Shown here piece by piece: positions 54,418 through 61,859 of a stretch of 64,000 nucleotides of DNA; positions within the stretch are counted from its first letter, which is position 1; each line of letters begins with the position of its first letter. Source of the stretch: Chloroflexota bacterium (GTDB taxonomy: Bacteria > Chloroflexota > Limnocylindria > Limnocylindrales > CSP1-4); NCBI GenBank assembly GCA_021786265.1, contig JAJYNP010000314.1:11864-75863 (forward strand), in the 5' to 3' direction. The position numbers and the translations under genes are program-made. The notes below the pieces were generated by a model. That model saw nothing but the letters and a program-made list of their open reading frames with translations. It searched no databases and was not told where the DNA came from.

Positions 54418-54807
54418 TCAGGGGCGCTGAGCGGCGCCCCCGGCGACGGACGATCGCCGTGGTGCGTCGACCCCGCGTTGCACCAGATAGCCGCCTGCGC
54501 GAAGCGGTACGAGGCGCGGCAGGTCCACGCGCAGGCGCTCGGCGCGGCGGACGTCCATCCATGTCGGTCGCGACGGCATCGGAAACGGCGAACTCCACAC
54601 GTTGGGTCCGAACAGGTGACGACGCAGGACGCGCGCCTGCCACGCCGACGTCCCGGAGATCTCCGGTTCCTCGAGGGCGATCTGTAGCGCGCGACGGACA
54701 GGCGGCGGCCAGCGGCTCCAGGGCACCCGGGACCGCAGCAGTTCGATCACCTCGGTCAGCGCCTGCTCCTCGTCCTCGATCGCCTGCTCGACCGTCTCAC
54801 GCCGCAT
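54418..54807 (-). CDS. Hypothetical protein, partner of nucleotidyltransferase-like gene
   Basis: 129 residues. Acidic coiled N-terminus (MRRETVEQAIEDEEQALTEV), then PWSRWPPPVRRALQIALEEP and a basic, aromatic C-terminal region (LFGPNVWSSPFPMPSRPTW). No family recognised. It overlaps the upstream minus-strand gene by 11 bp, so the two form a pair, typical of toxin-antitoxin or defence modules. Confidence 0.6.
   Translation of the reverse strand: MRRETVEQAIEDEEQALTEVIELLRSRVPWSRWPPPVRRALQIALEEPEISGTSAWQARVLRRHLFGPNVWSSPFPMPSRPTWMDVRRAERLRVDLPRLVPLRAGGYLVQRGVDAPRRSSVAGGAAQRP
54421..54440 (+). terminator. Hairpin after the ECF sigma gene
   Basis: Perfect 7-bp GGGGCGC/GCGCCCC stem with 6-nt loop, 22 bp after the sigma stop and inside the last codons of the convergent gene. 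Confidence 0.55.
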
Positions 54808-55255
54808 GGTGCGCCTCGCGCAGATCCTCCTTGAGGCCGTCACTGACGGAGAGTCCGTCAATGATGCTCGCCGCGGAGCGGCTGTAGTGCGCAACGAGGT
54901 TCGCGACCAGCGCATCCGCGATGCCAGGGATCGCGGCACGATCCGCGATGCCGGAGAGCAGTGCGTTGAAGCGTGTCACGATCCGATCGGCACTGGTGCG
55001 TGGCGCGATGAGCGGCAGGTCGTCGCTGTCGCGCCGGCGACCCGACGCGATCTTGAGGATGTAGAGGTCCTCAATCGAGAGCGCGCGCACGACGTACCTG
55101 CGTCCGGGCGCGGTCTCGATCTCCGTGACCAGCGGCGCCTGGACGATATCGCGGATCATGACGAGGCCCCAGATGTTCTCGACCATGGTCACGTCCAGTC
55201 GAAACTCCGGGCCGAAACGATCCGGCCGTTCACAGGCGGCCGGTCGCAAGGGCAA
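54797..55255 (-). CDS. Nucleotidyltransferase-like protein, N-terminus possibly missing
   Basis: Up to 152 residues (TTG at 55255; ATG at 55186 also possible). The segment VRALSIEDLYILKIASGRRRDSDDLPLI resembles the C-terminal half of DUF6036/AbiEii-type nucleotidyltransferase-fold proteins (pattern S-x-E-D-L-x-x-x-K-x-x-x-x-R-x-x-D). The G-S-x9-D-x-D active-site region that should precede it is absent, so this is either a truncated gene or a reduced family member. Upstream DNA reads into a plus-strand ATPase fragment, consistent with a rearrangement joint near 55255. Confidence 0.6.
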   Translation of the reverse strand: MPLRPAACERPDRFGPEFRLDVTMVENIWGLVMIRDIVQAPLVTEIETAPGRRYVVRALSIEDLYILKIASGRRRDSDDLPLIAPRTSADRIVTRFNALLSGIADRAAIPGIADALVANLVAHYSRSAASIIDGLSVSDGLKEDLREAHHAA

Positions 55256-55266
55256 GGCTACATCCT

Positions 55267-56273
55267 GTGCCGCTACAGGAGGCCGCGCCCGAGCTGTCCT
55301 CGGTCATCCAGGCGGCCTACGACGGGGTTCGGTTCGGACGTCACCCCGCCTTCCGGCTCATCCTTTGCGGATCCGCGCTCTCGGTCATGACCACGCTCCT
55401 GACCGGCCAGCAGGCGCTGCGCGGGCGGGCAATGCTCGACATGCCCCTGCGGGCGTTCGACTTCCGCCAGTCCCGTGCGTTCCGGGGGGTTCGCGACCTC
55501 GAGGTGGCCCTGCTCGTGGACGCGGTGCTGGGTGGCCCGCCGGGGTATCGCGATCTCATGGCAGGGGCCACCCCGGCGCGAGCCGCCGACTTCGGAGACT
55601 GGCTCGCGGAGGGGTTGCTCAACCCGTTCCACGCGCTCTTCCGGGAGGCTGAGTACCTCCTGAGCGAGGACCCGGCCCTCGTAGACCGCGCCCTGTACCG
55701 CTCGGTCATCGCGGCCATCGCGGCCGGCGAGTCGACCCGGCGCGGTGTGGGAGCGGCCCTCGGCCGGCCCGACACGGCGCTCGACCATCCGCTTGCCCAG
55801 CTGGAACGCGCCCAGTTCATCGTGCGCGACGCCGACGTGCTCCGATCGAACCGCCCGCTGCTGCGGGTCGCGGATCCACTCCTCCGCTTCCATTTCGCCG
55901 TGCTGCGACCGGACCTCGCGCGCTTCGAGGCGCGTCGGACGGCCGAAGCGTGGGATTCGCGCAGGTGAACGATCCGATGTCGAGGCAGGCCTTCCAGCTG
56001 GACGTCGTCGCCGAGGCACCCGGCGAACAGGGAGGCGGCGTGCCGCGCCTCCTCGCCATCGGGGAGGCCAGGTCCGGCGAGCGCCCGCGCACCATGTCCG
56101 ACCTCGCCCGTCTCGAGCGCCTTCGCGGGCTCCTCTCGACCCGCGCCGACGCGAGCGGCGCCCGGCTGCTCCTGTTCGGCCGGTCCGGATTCGAGGCGGA
56201 CCTGGTCGCGGCGGCCGGGTGTCGGACGGACGTGGAGCTGATCGACCTGGAGCGGCTGTACGAGGGCGATTGA
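55267..56273 (+). pseudogene. Decayed archaeal-type ATPase (PF01637/DUF234-like)
   Basis: Two frames together resemble the ATPase family: frame A (55267-55968) has LILCGSALSVMTTLLTG, GRAMLDMPLRAFDF and a winged-helix-like LDHPLAQLERAQFIV; frame B (from about 55950 to 56273) has FQLDVVAEAPGEQGGG, LLAIGEARSGERP and LLFGRSGFEADLV, as in the C-terminal nuclease-like DUF234 part. The N-terminal Walker A and B part is missing, and the family segment between AEAWDS and the DUF234 core is deleted at the frame change. Three lesions indicate a dead gene. Confidence 0.75.
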
Positions 56274-56364
56274 CGGCGCTTGCGCGCGGCGACCGGCTGG
56301 CGGCATCCGCCGCCCGGCGAGCGACGAGAGATGTGCGGGGCGGCGGGCTTCGCAGGTGAGGGCC

Positions 56365-56393
56365 TTGCGTATTCCCAGTTGAGTGCCTACTAT
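56365..56393 (+). promoter_or_regulatory. Promoter of the first DUF4143 ATPase
   Basis: TTGCGT (56365-56370), 17-bp spacer, TACTAT (56388-56393). The predicted transcript begins about at an ATG at 56402. Confidence 0.6.
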
Positions 56394-56401
56394 CGGCTTG
56401 A

Positions 56402-56428
56402 ATGAGCGCCTACCTGCTTCCCATATGA
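56402..56428 (+). CDS. Leaderless 8-residue leader peptide coupled to the ATPase
   Basis: ATG 8 nt after the -10 box opens an ORF encoding MSAYLLPI; its TGA (56426-56428) overlaps the ATPase ATG (56425-56427) as ATGA. The ATPase start itself has no SD, so translation may depend on termination of this leader. Confidence 0.4.
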   Translation: MSAYLLPI

Positions 56429-57717
56429 GTGTGCTGGCTCCAGAGGACGGCCTCGGCCGAATCCGCGACTACATGCCGCGGTTCGCCGACGCCGAACTGG
56501 CCGGTCGACTCCGCGCGACCGGAGCCGTGTTGATCGAGGGACCGCGCGGCTGTGGCAAGACCCAGACCGCGCTCCGGCCGGCGAGGAGCGCAGTGCGTCT
56601 CGACCGGGATCCAGCGGCACGTCGAGCCGGTGAGCTGAACCCTACCCTCCTGCTCAACGGCGAGCACCCGCGCGTCATTGACGAGTGGCAGCTCGTCAAT
56701 GACGTCTGGAATGAGGTCCGGGGCGACGTGGACGATCATCCCGGGGAGACAGGCCGATACATCCTGGCGGGGTCTGCGGTTCCATCCGACGATGTGACGC
56801 GACACACCGGCTCGCTGCGGATCACGCGGTTGCGGATGCGCCCGATGTCGCTTGCTGAGAGCGGGCACTCCACCAGGGCGGTCTCGCTGGCCGCCCTGTT
56901 CGCGGGGGGCGACGCGTCGGCGCCGGATCCCGGCCTCGACATCCGCGACATCGCCGAGCGAATCGTCGTCGGCGGCTGGCCGGCGCTGCTGCGTCGTGCC
57001 CCGGCCGATGCGATGGTCGCCACACAGGGCTACCTCGACGAGACCTGCCGGGTCGATCTCGGCCGGCTCGATGGTCCGCGCCGTGACCCGGCGAACGTCA
57101 CCCGTGTCCTCCGCTCCCTCGCGCGAAACACCGCGACCGAGGTTTCCGCGCGCACGGTCGCCGGAGATGTCGCGGGCGTCGAAGGGCCGATCGACTATCA
57201 CACGGTCATCCACTACATCAAGGCACTGACTCGCCTGTTCATCGTCGAGGACCTGCCTGCATGGGCGCCCGCTCTGCGGTCGCGCGGCGCGCTCCGAGCG
57301 GCGGTGACGCGTCACTTCGTCGATCCCTCGCTCGCTGCGGCCGCCCTGGGCGCGGGACCCGAGCGGCTCCTGACCGACACGGAGACCCTCGGCTTCCTGT
57401 TCGAGTCCCTCGCCATCCGCGACCTGCGCATCTACGGGCAGACCATCGGCGCCACGGTCTCCCACTACCGCGAGGCGAAGGGGGTGGAGGCCGACGCGAT
57501 CCTCGAGATGCGGGACGGCCGGTGGGCAGCGGTCGAGATCAAGCTCGGCCAGGGGGACATCGACAGGGGGGCCAGCAGCCTGTTGCGCGTCGTGGACCAC
57601 GTCGACACCGACCGTCACGGCAAGCCCGCGTTCACGGCCGTGGTCACCGGCTGGGGGTACGCCTACCGCCGGCCGGACGGCGTGCTCGTGATCCCTATCG
57701 GTGCCCTGGCGCCCTGA
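56425..57717 (+). CDS. AAA-14/DUF4143 ATPase (copy 1)
   Basis: 430 residues. Walker A VLIEGPRGCGKTQTA, Walker B-like RVIDEWQLV, sensor YILAGSAV, then RLRMRPMSLAESG and VVGGWPALL typical of the AAA_14 module, followed by DUF4143 with the restriction-nuclease-like core FLFESLAIRDLRIY, EADAILEMRDGRWAAVEIKLG (E-x-K). Such proteins are widespread in mobile or TA-rich loci with no settled function; a nuclease or DNA-processing role is plausible. Clearly paralogous to the gene at 59078. Confidence 0.88.
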   Translation: MSVLAPEDGLGRIRDYMPRFADAELAGRLRATGAVLIEGPRGCGKTQTALRPARSAVRLDRDPAARRAGELNPTLLLNGEHPRVIDEWQLVNDVWNEVRGDVDDHPGETGRYILAGSAVPSDDVTRHTGSLRITRLRMRPMSLAESGHSTRAVSLAALFAGGDASAPDPGLDIRDIAERIVVGGWPALLRRAPADAMVATQGYLDETCRVDLGRLDGPRRDPANVTRVLRSLARNTATEVSARTVAGDVAGVEGPIDYHTVIHYIKALTRLFIVEDLPAWAPALRSRGALRAAVTRHFVDPSLAAAALGAGPERLLTDTETLGFLFESLAIRDLRIYGQTIGATVSHYREAKGVEADAILEMRDGRWAAVEIKLGQGDIDRGASSLLRVVDHVDTDRHGKPAFTAVVTGWGYAYRRPDGVLVIPIGALAP

Positions 57718-57804
57718 GCAGGACGCGATCGATGGACGCCGAAGCTGCCGTAGCGTGGGCTTCCGGGTGAGGACGGCGGTCGGCACGGCCGAAAGGCGGA
57801 AGGG

Positions 57805-57832
57805 TTGACGTCAGCCGGAACGGCGGTATATT
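57805..57832 (+). promoter_or_regulatory. Promoter of the HTH gene pair
   Basis: TTGACG (57805-57810), 16-bp spacer, TATATT (57827-57832), about 29 nt upstream of the ATG at 57862. Confidence 0.6.
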
Positions 57833-57861
57833 CAGCTACACCGCTGGAAAGGCTGAACTCG

Positions 57862-58128
57862 ATGGCCCGGTTGTACTACACGCCAAAGGAAGTCGCTGAA
57901 ATCCTGGGGATCAGCGACGACGCCGTCCTCGATCTGGTCAATCGAGGCTCGATGCCCGCGCTCCGGGTTTCGCCCCGCATCACCCGAATCCCGATCGCGG
58001 CCTTCGACCTCTGGCGCGAGGGGTTCACGCCACGCCGCCGGCGCGTGACGATCGCGCCTGCCCGACGGCACGTCGTCGTGGGAGAGGGCGAGCAGCTTCC
58101 TGAGCCGCGCAGGATGGCCCGAGGGTGA
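57862..58128 (+). CDS. MerR/excisionase-type helix-turn-helix protein
   Basis: 88 residues. YYTPKEVAEILGISDDAVLDLVNRGSMPALRVSPRITRIPIAAFDLW matches the HTH_17 (excisionase/MerR-like) DNA-binding fold. A basic tail (TPRRRRVTIAPARRH) follows. The gene precedes and overlaps a 165-residue unknown (GTGA), an antitoxin-first arrangement, so it is likely an autoregulator and possible antitoxin. Confidence 0.82.
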   Translation: MARLYYTPKEVAEILGISDDAVLDLVNRGSMPALRVSPRITRIPIAAFDLWREGFTPRRRRVTIAPARRHVVVGEGEQLPEPRRMARG

Positions 58129-58622
58129 CGCTGGCGTCGACGCAGGAGCTGCTCGCCTATCTCGCCGACCTGGTCGAAGAACTCGAGCGATACGCCCTCA
58201 CCCTGCTGCCGCCTGCTGACAGCGACGAGATCACCCTTGGGCAGGATCCCGACGGATGCCTCGTCGTCGACCTCGAGGCACGTCTTCCCGTGTCGCGCCG
58301 GTCGAAGGACGTGGACCTCGAGCTGCTCGAGCGCTGGCAACCGACCGGCCGGGAGCAGTGGTCCTGCGTCGAGTACAAGTACGAGCTCCAACACCGCGAG
58401 CTCGGGTACCGGCGAGCCTTCCACCGCCACGACCAGGACCACTTCGTCCGCGTGTACGGCGTGGCGACCCACGAGCACTGCGAGGCGACGATGGGGGTCA
58501 CGCTGTGCGGCCACTACTACGGCCGACCCGTGACGGACGCCTTCGACGGCTTTCGCCGGCTGTATGACCTGTGGCTGATGGACCAGAAGCCAGACTGCCT
58601 CGCGTTGACCTGTCTCGATTGA
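58125..58622 (+). CDS. Unknown protein paired with the HTH gene (toxin candidate)
   Basis: 165 residues from GTG. N-terminal helix (ELLAYLADLVEELERYAL), a beta-rich core with several conserved-looking polar residues (YRRAFHRHDQDHFVRVYGVA, THEHCEATMGVTLCGHYYG) and a final aromatic helix (FRRLYDLWLMDQKPDC). The His/Cys/Asp density suggests a metal or hydrolytic site, but no family was recognised with confidence. Coupled to the HTH gene by stop-start overlap. Confidence 0.65.
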   Translation: MTLASTQELLAYLADLVEELERYALTLLPPADSDEITLGQDPDGCLVVDLEARLPVSRRSKDVDLELLERWQPTGREQWSCVEYKYELQHRELGYRRAFHRHDQDHFVRVYGVATHEHCEATMGVTLCGHYYGRPVTDAFDGFRRLYDLWLMDQKPDCLALTCLD

Positions 58623-58995
58623 AGCTAGCGCTCTGCCTTCACGTCGGTTTCTCCCGTGAGCGGAGGGCGCGAGCCTGCGAGGAGCGCAGAGAGGCTCACG
58701 GTCGGCTGGGCGACGCCGCGCTCCGCGAGCGTCATCGGCTGCATCCGGAGCGAGATGATCCGGCCGGCGCCCGTGTGTGCTGGCGGGTTCCTGGGCGAAG
58801 CCGAGCCCGTGAGGAGAAACTGCCCGCCGACTGGGTCTGCATCAACCGCCCGGCGAACGACATCCCAGGTAGGGGGTATCCATGCGAGTGCAGTAAGCGC
58901 CTGGCCGCTCTCGGCGCGCGTCGGAAGTCGCGCTCGCGATCCAGCAGCTCGTAGGCGTACGCGACACGGACGTACTCGTCCGGCTTGACGCTTTG
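58623..58995. other. Intergenic region upstream of the 23-bp repeats
   Basis: No gene supported on either strand. The composition is less GC-skewed than in neighbouring genes and may be gene debris. An open minus-strand frame reads KPDEYVRVAYAYELLDRERD, which looks protein-like but has no recognisable start or homologue. Confidence 0.45.
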
Positions 58996-59064
58996 CAGAC
59001 CGGCCCCTAAGATCATTGTAAAGCGTCCCTTAGCATGATTGCAGACCGTCCCATAGGTCAGTTG
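58996..59064. repeat. Three tandem 23-bp repeats before the second DUF4143 gene
   Basis: Units at 58996-59018, 59019-59041 and 59042-59064, each ending in ATTG or GTTG with internal CGTCCC/CGGCCCC and TAG/TAAG. A partial fourth unit (CATACAGTCC) merges with the promoter. The period of 23 bp is about two helical turns, fitting an operator array. Confidence 0.8.
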
Positions 59065-59066
59065 CA

Positions 59067-59072
59067 TACAGT
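59067..59072 (+). promoter_or_regulatory. -10 element of the second DUF4143 gene
   Basis: TACAGT 5 nt before ATG 59078, overlapping the end of the 23-bp repeat array. No SD. Confidence 0.45.
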
Positions 59073-59077
59073 CCTTG

Positions 59078-60352
59078 ATGAGGCGGACCCCGATGGTTGT
59101 CGACTACCGACCGCGCGTCGTCGACGCTGAACTGGCAACGAAGCTCGGGGCTGGCGGAGCCGTACTCATCGAGGGTCCGAGGGCGTGTGGCAAGACGGAG
59201 ACAGCACGTCATGCGGCACGGAGCGAGGTTCGACTCGACACCGATCACGCCGCGCGAGCGGCGGGTTTGATCGAGCCGGCGGTGCTACTCGAGGGGGAGC
59301 GCCCCCACCTCATCGATGAGTGGCAGTTGGTCCCAGAGGTCTGGAATCCCGTGCGCCGGGCCGTGGACGATGCCGGCGGTGCCGCGGGGGCTTTCATCCT
59401 GGCCGGCTCGGCCGTGCCGCCTGACGATGCCATCCGTCACAGCGGGGCCGGCCGATTCCTTCGTCTTCGCATGAGGCCGATGTCCCTGGCCGAGGCAGGT
59501 TACAGCACGGGCGACGTTTCGCTCGAGGGTTTCTTCACCGGCAATGGTGCTCACGCACCGCGCGCGACCCTGTCGCTTCGCGAGATCGCCGAGCTGGTTT
59601 CAGTTGGCGGCTGGCCTGGCCTCCAGGACCGCACGACAGATCAGGCAATCGAGGCCGTCCGCGGCTATGTCGAAGACACGGCGAGGCTTGATCTGCCACG
59701 GCTCGACGGCATCCATCGCGACCCCGAACGAGTGCGGCGCCTCATGGCGTCGCTGGCACGCTACACGGCGTGCCAGGTGCGAAATGCGGCCCTGGCCGCG
59801 GATGTGGGGGGCGCGGAAGATCCGATCAAGCGCCAGACGGTCGGTGAGTATGTGGACGCGCTGTCGCGCGTCTTCGTCGTCGAGAATCTACCCGCCTGGA
59901 ACCCTGCCCTTCGATCGGCGAGCAGGATCCGGCAAGCGCCGAAGCGCCACTACGTCGATCCATCCATCGCCGTGGGGGCACTCGGAGCACATCCATCCAA
60001 TCTTGAGCGACAGGTCGATACGCTCGGACTGCTCTTCGAGTCTCTCGTCGTGCGCGATCTACGCATCTACGCGCAGGCGATCGGGGCTCGGGTGTTCCAC
60101 TATCACGACAACACCGGGCTCGAGGCCGATGCGATCGTTGAGGCGCACGACGGTCGGTGGGCCGCGTTCGAGGTCAAGCTGGGTCGACGTGAGATCGACA
60201 ACGCGGCCGAGGCTCTCTTGAGACTGGCCGGACGCGTGAACATCGAGCGGCACGGCCGACCCGTCATGCTGGCTGTCATCACAGCCGACGCGTTCGGGAT
60301 TCAGCGACCCGACGGCGTGTGGGAGATCCCCCTCGGTGCATTGGCCCCGTAG
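59078..60352 (+). CDS. AAA-14/DUF4143 ATPase (copy 2)
   Basis: 424 residues. Walker A VLIEGPRACGKTETA, LIDEWQLVPEVWN, FILAGSAVPPDD, RLRMRPMSLAEAGYSTG, VSVGGWPGL, C-terminal LLFESLVVRDLRIYAQAIG and EADAIVEAHDGRWAAFEVKLG. Same length and motif order as copy 1, and both end in PLGALAP/PIGALAP. Alternative starts are TTG 59075 and ATG 59093. The two copies likely arose from separate acquisition or old duplication of one module, since intergenic DNA differs. Confidence 0.88.
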   Translation: MRRTPMVVDYRPRVVDAELATKLGAGGAVLIEGPRACGKTETARHAARSEVRLDTDHAARAAGLIEPAVLLEGERPHLIDEWQLVPEVWNPVRRAVDDAGGAAGAFILAGSAVPPDDAIRHSGAGRFLRLRMRPMSLAEAGYSTGDVSLEGFFTGNGAHAPRATLSLREIAELVSVGGWPGLQDRTTDQAIEAVRGYVEDTARLDLPRLDGIHRDPERVRRLMASLARYTACQVRNAALAADVGGAEDPIKRQTVGEYVDALSRVFVVENLPAWNPALRSASRIRQAPKRHYVDPSIAVGALGAHPSNLERQVDTLGLLFESLVVRDLRIYAQAIGARVFHYHDNTGLEADAIVEAHDGRWAAFEVKLGRREIDNAAEALLRLAGRVNIERHGRPVMLAVITADAFGIQRPDGVWEIPLGALAP

Positions 60353-60466
60353 CGAGGCGATGCAGGCTGACAGGCAACTTCTCCGCCGTCCCCAAGCCGG
60401 CCCAGATGGTGGTTTGTGCCGCGATTTACCAACCGGTGCTATGCCGCACCGGGGCGGACACTCGTA

Positions 60467-60494
60467 TTGACAGACGTACGCTTGCACGTACGCT
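60467..60494 (+). promoter_or_regulatory. Promoter and operator of the Phd/YafQ pair
   Basis: TTGACA (60467-60472), 16-bp spacer, TACGCT (60489-60494), 8 nt before the antitoxin ATG. Direct repeats ACGTACGCT at 60474-60482 and 60486-60494 lie one turn apart within the promoter, suiting antitoxin autorepression. Confidence 0.75.
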
Positions 60495-60502
60495 ACAGAG
60501 TC

Positions 60503-60778
60503 ATGAAGACCATTCCGATCAGCACCCTGCGACAGCGGGTGGCCGACGTCATCGACGAGGTGCAGGCGGGCGACGAGCCGACCGTCGTGTTGCAGCGCTC
60601 GCGGAGAGTCGCGTACATCGTGAACCCGGAACGGTACGAGCGCGATCAGGCCGAGCTCAGCGCGCTTCGCCGGGCGGTCTTCCTCGCGGAGGTCCGTGAG
60701 GCCGAAGCGGAGTTCAAGGCGGGTGAGGCGCCGCGATTCGACAGCGTCGAGCAGTTGCTCGACGGTCTTCGGCGCTGA
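60503..60778 (+). CDS. Phd/YefM-family antitoxin
   Basis: 91 residues. N-terminal MKTIPISTLRQRVADVIDEV, GDEPTVVLQRSRRVAYIVNPERYE is the Phd/YefM fold; the C-terminal acidic helix (LAEVREAEAEFKAGEAPRFD) is the usual toxin-neutralising arm. Next gene 2 bp downstream is its toxin. Confidence 0.88.
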   Translation: MKTIPISTLRQRVADVIDEVQAGDEPTVVLQRSRRVAYIVNPERYERDQAELSALRRAVFLAEVREAEAEFKAGEAPRFDSVEQLLDGLRR

Positions 60779-60780
60779 CG

Positions 60781-61035
60781 TTGCGGCTCACGGCGTCCAG
60801 TCGCTTCCTGCGAAAGGCCAGGAAGCTGCCGGAACCGCAGAGCGCGATGCTGCGCGCCGCGATACGGCGCTTCGCGGTCGACCCGCAGGACCCGCTCCTT
60901 CGAACGCACAAGCTGAAGGGCGACCTGGCCGCCTACTGGGCATTCAGCGTTGACGACGATCTGCGGGTCCTCTTTCGCTGGGAGGGCGAGGAGGCATTCC
61001 TCGTGAACCTGGGCTCGCACGACCAGGTGTATTGA
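60781..61035 (+). CDS. YafQ/RelE-family mRNA interferase toxin
   Basis: 84 residues from TTG. RelE-superfamily pattern with RFLRKARKLPEPQSAML, LRTHKLKGDLAAYWAFSVDDDLRVLFRW and LVNLGSHDQVY, closely following YafQ-type toxins (HKL-x-G-x-L-x-x-Y-W-S; G-x-H-D-x-V-Y). Expected to cut mRNA on the ribosome. Confidence 0.88.
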   Translation: MRLTASSRFLRKARKLPEPQSAMLRAAIRRFAVDPQDPLLRTHKLKGDLAAYWAFSVDDDLRVLFRWEGEEAFLVNLGSHDQVY

Positions 61036-61072
61036 GGCAGCCGACGCAACGCTCACCCGCAACCCGCGCGGA

Positions 61073-61186
61073 CTGCAATTTTCCTCCCGCCCCCGCGCCT
61101 TGTAGAGAGTGTGATGACCTGTGAGACGGCCCTCCGGCTGATCGACAGCTTCGTCGGGGACGAGCTGGCGCCGGAGGACGTGCGCC
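61073..61186 (+). pseudogene. 5' fragment of the anti-sigma gene (duplicated promoter and first codons)
   Basis: About 114 bp closely matching 62497-62612: the upstream element, TAGAGAGTGT, ATG (61114) and the codons [20 protein letters not shown] up to about residue 25, after which the frame enters unrelated DNA before an AbrB gene. It is a remnant, not a gene. Confidence 0.88.
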
Positions 61187-61195
61187 GCAATGCTG

Positions 61196-61212
61196 CTATG
61201 CTGCATAGTATG
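61196..61212 (+). promoter_or_regulatory. Promoter and dyad operator of the AbrB/RelE pair
   Basis: -10 TATGCT (61197-61202) 7 nt before ATG 61210, inside the dyad CTATGC-T-GCATAG (61196-61208). A second short dyad (CATA-G-TATG) spans the start codon. Confidence 0.65.
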
Positions 61213-61509
61213 AAGACGTACCTGTTGACCGTTCAGTCCCGCGGCACGGTGGCGCTTCCGGCCGATCTACGTCGCCGCCTCCACCTCGATCAGTCCAACG
61301 CACAGATCAAGCTGGTCGAGCGCGAGGACGGTCGCATCGAGCTGGTCCCCGTCGTCGCGGTGCCCGCGGATCAGGCGTGGTTCTGGACCGATCGCTGGCA
61401 GGCGATGGAGCGTGAGGCGGATGCGGACGTCGCCGCCGGGCGCACTACCGTCGTCGACGGGCTGCAGGGCCTGACCGACCTGTTCGCGGCCGATGACGCC
61501 GCCCGGTGA
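61210..61509 (+). CDS. AbrB/MazE-like antitoxin
   Basis: 99 residues. LLTVQSRGTVALPADLRRRL is the swapped-hairpin AbrB (SpoVT/MazE) DNA-binding pattern; the C-terminal half (WFWTDRWQAMEREADADVAA) is an acidic-aromatic arm. Overlaps the toxin gene by GTGA. Confidence 0.82.
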   Translation: MKTYLLTVQSRGTVALPADLRRRLHLDQSNAQIKLVEREDGRIELVPVVAVPADQAWFWTDRWQAMEREADADVAAGRTTVVDGLQGLTDLFAADDAAR

Positions 61510-61814
61510 AGTTCGAGGTCACCAACGCCTTCCGGGCCGACAGAAGCCTCCTCTCGGAGAGCGAGCGACGACTCGTCGCGGAGGTTCTTCCGACGTTCGT
61601 CGCCGCCTGTGATCGATACGCCGCGGACCCGGCCACTGCGTGGCCTTCGTCGCTCCGGGGCAAGAACGTCGAGGGGGCCCCTGGGGTCTTCGAGATGACG
61701 TGGAGCTTCTCAGGACCGGACGGGCGGGCGACGTTCGAGTGGATCCAGATTGATGGCGAGCTCGCCCTGCGATGGCGGCGGATCGGCAGGCACGGCGTCC
61801 TCAGGAATCCATAG
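61506..61814 (+). CDS. RelE/ParE-like toxin
   Basis: 102 residues from GTG. NAFRADRSLLSESERRLVAE helix, SSLRGKNVEGAPGVFEMTW, and FEWIQIDGELALRWRRIGRHGVL, with W-R-x-I-G-x-H as in RelE/HigB-like toxins. Paired with the AbrB-type antitoxin, a known if less common combination. Confidence 0.75.
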   Translation: MKFEVTNAFRADRSLLSESERRLVAEVLPTFVAACDRYAADPATAWPSSLRGKNVEGAPGVFEMTWSFSGPDGRATFEWIQIDGELALRWRRIGRHGVLRNP

Positions 61815-61859
61815 GCCACGCCGACGACCCGATGCTCCGCCCTCCCAACGTCCGCTCTC

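Noticed and set aside
58996..59064. CRISPR array
   Set aside because: Units are contiguous with no spacers and diverge from each other; no cas genes nearby.
58732..59067. Minus-strand 111-codon frame in the gap before the second DUF4143 gene
   Set aside because: Partly protein-like, but it crosses the 23-bp repeats and the opposing promoter and has no SD or recognisable family.
61111..61209. Fusion of the anti-sigma N-terminus to the AbrB antitoxin as one protein
   Set aside because: Although the frame is open, AbrB has its own -10 box and ATG at 61210 and the upstream part matches the duplicated anti-sigma end, so it is a chance read-through.
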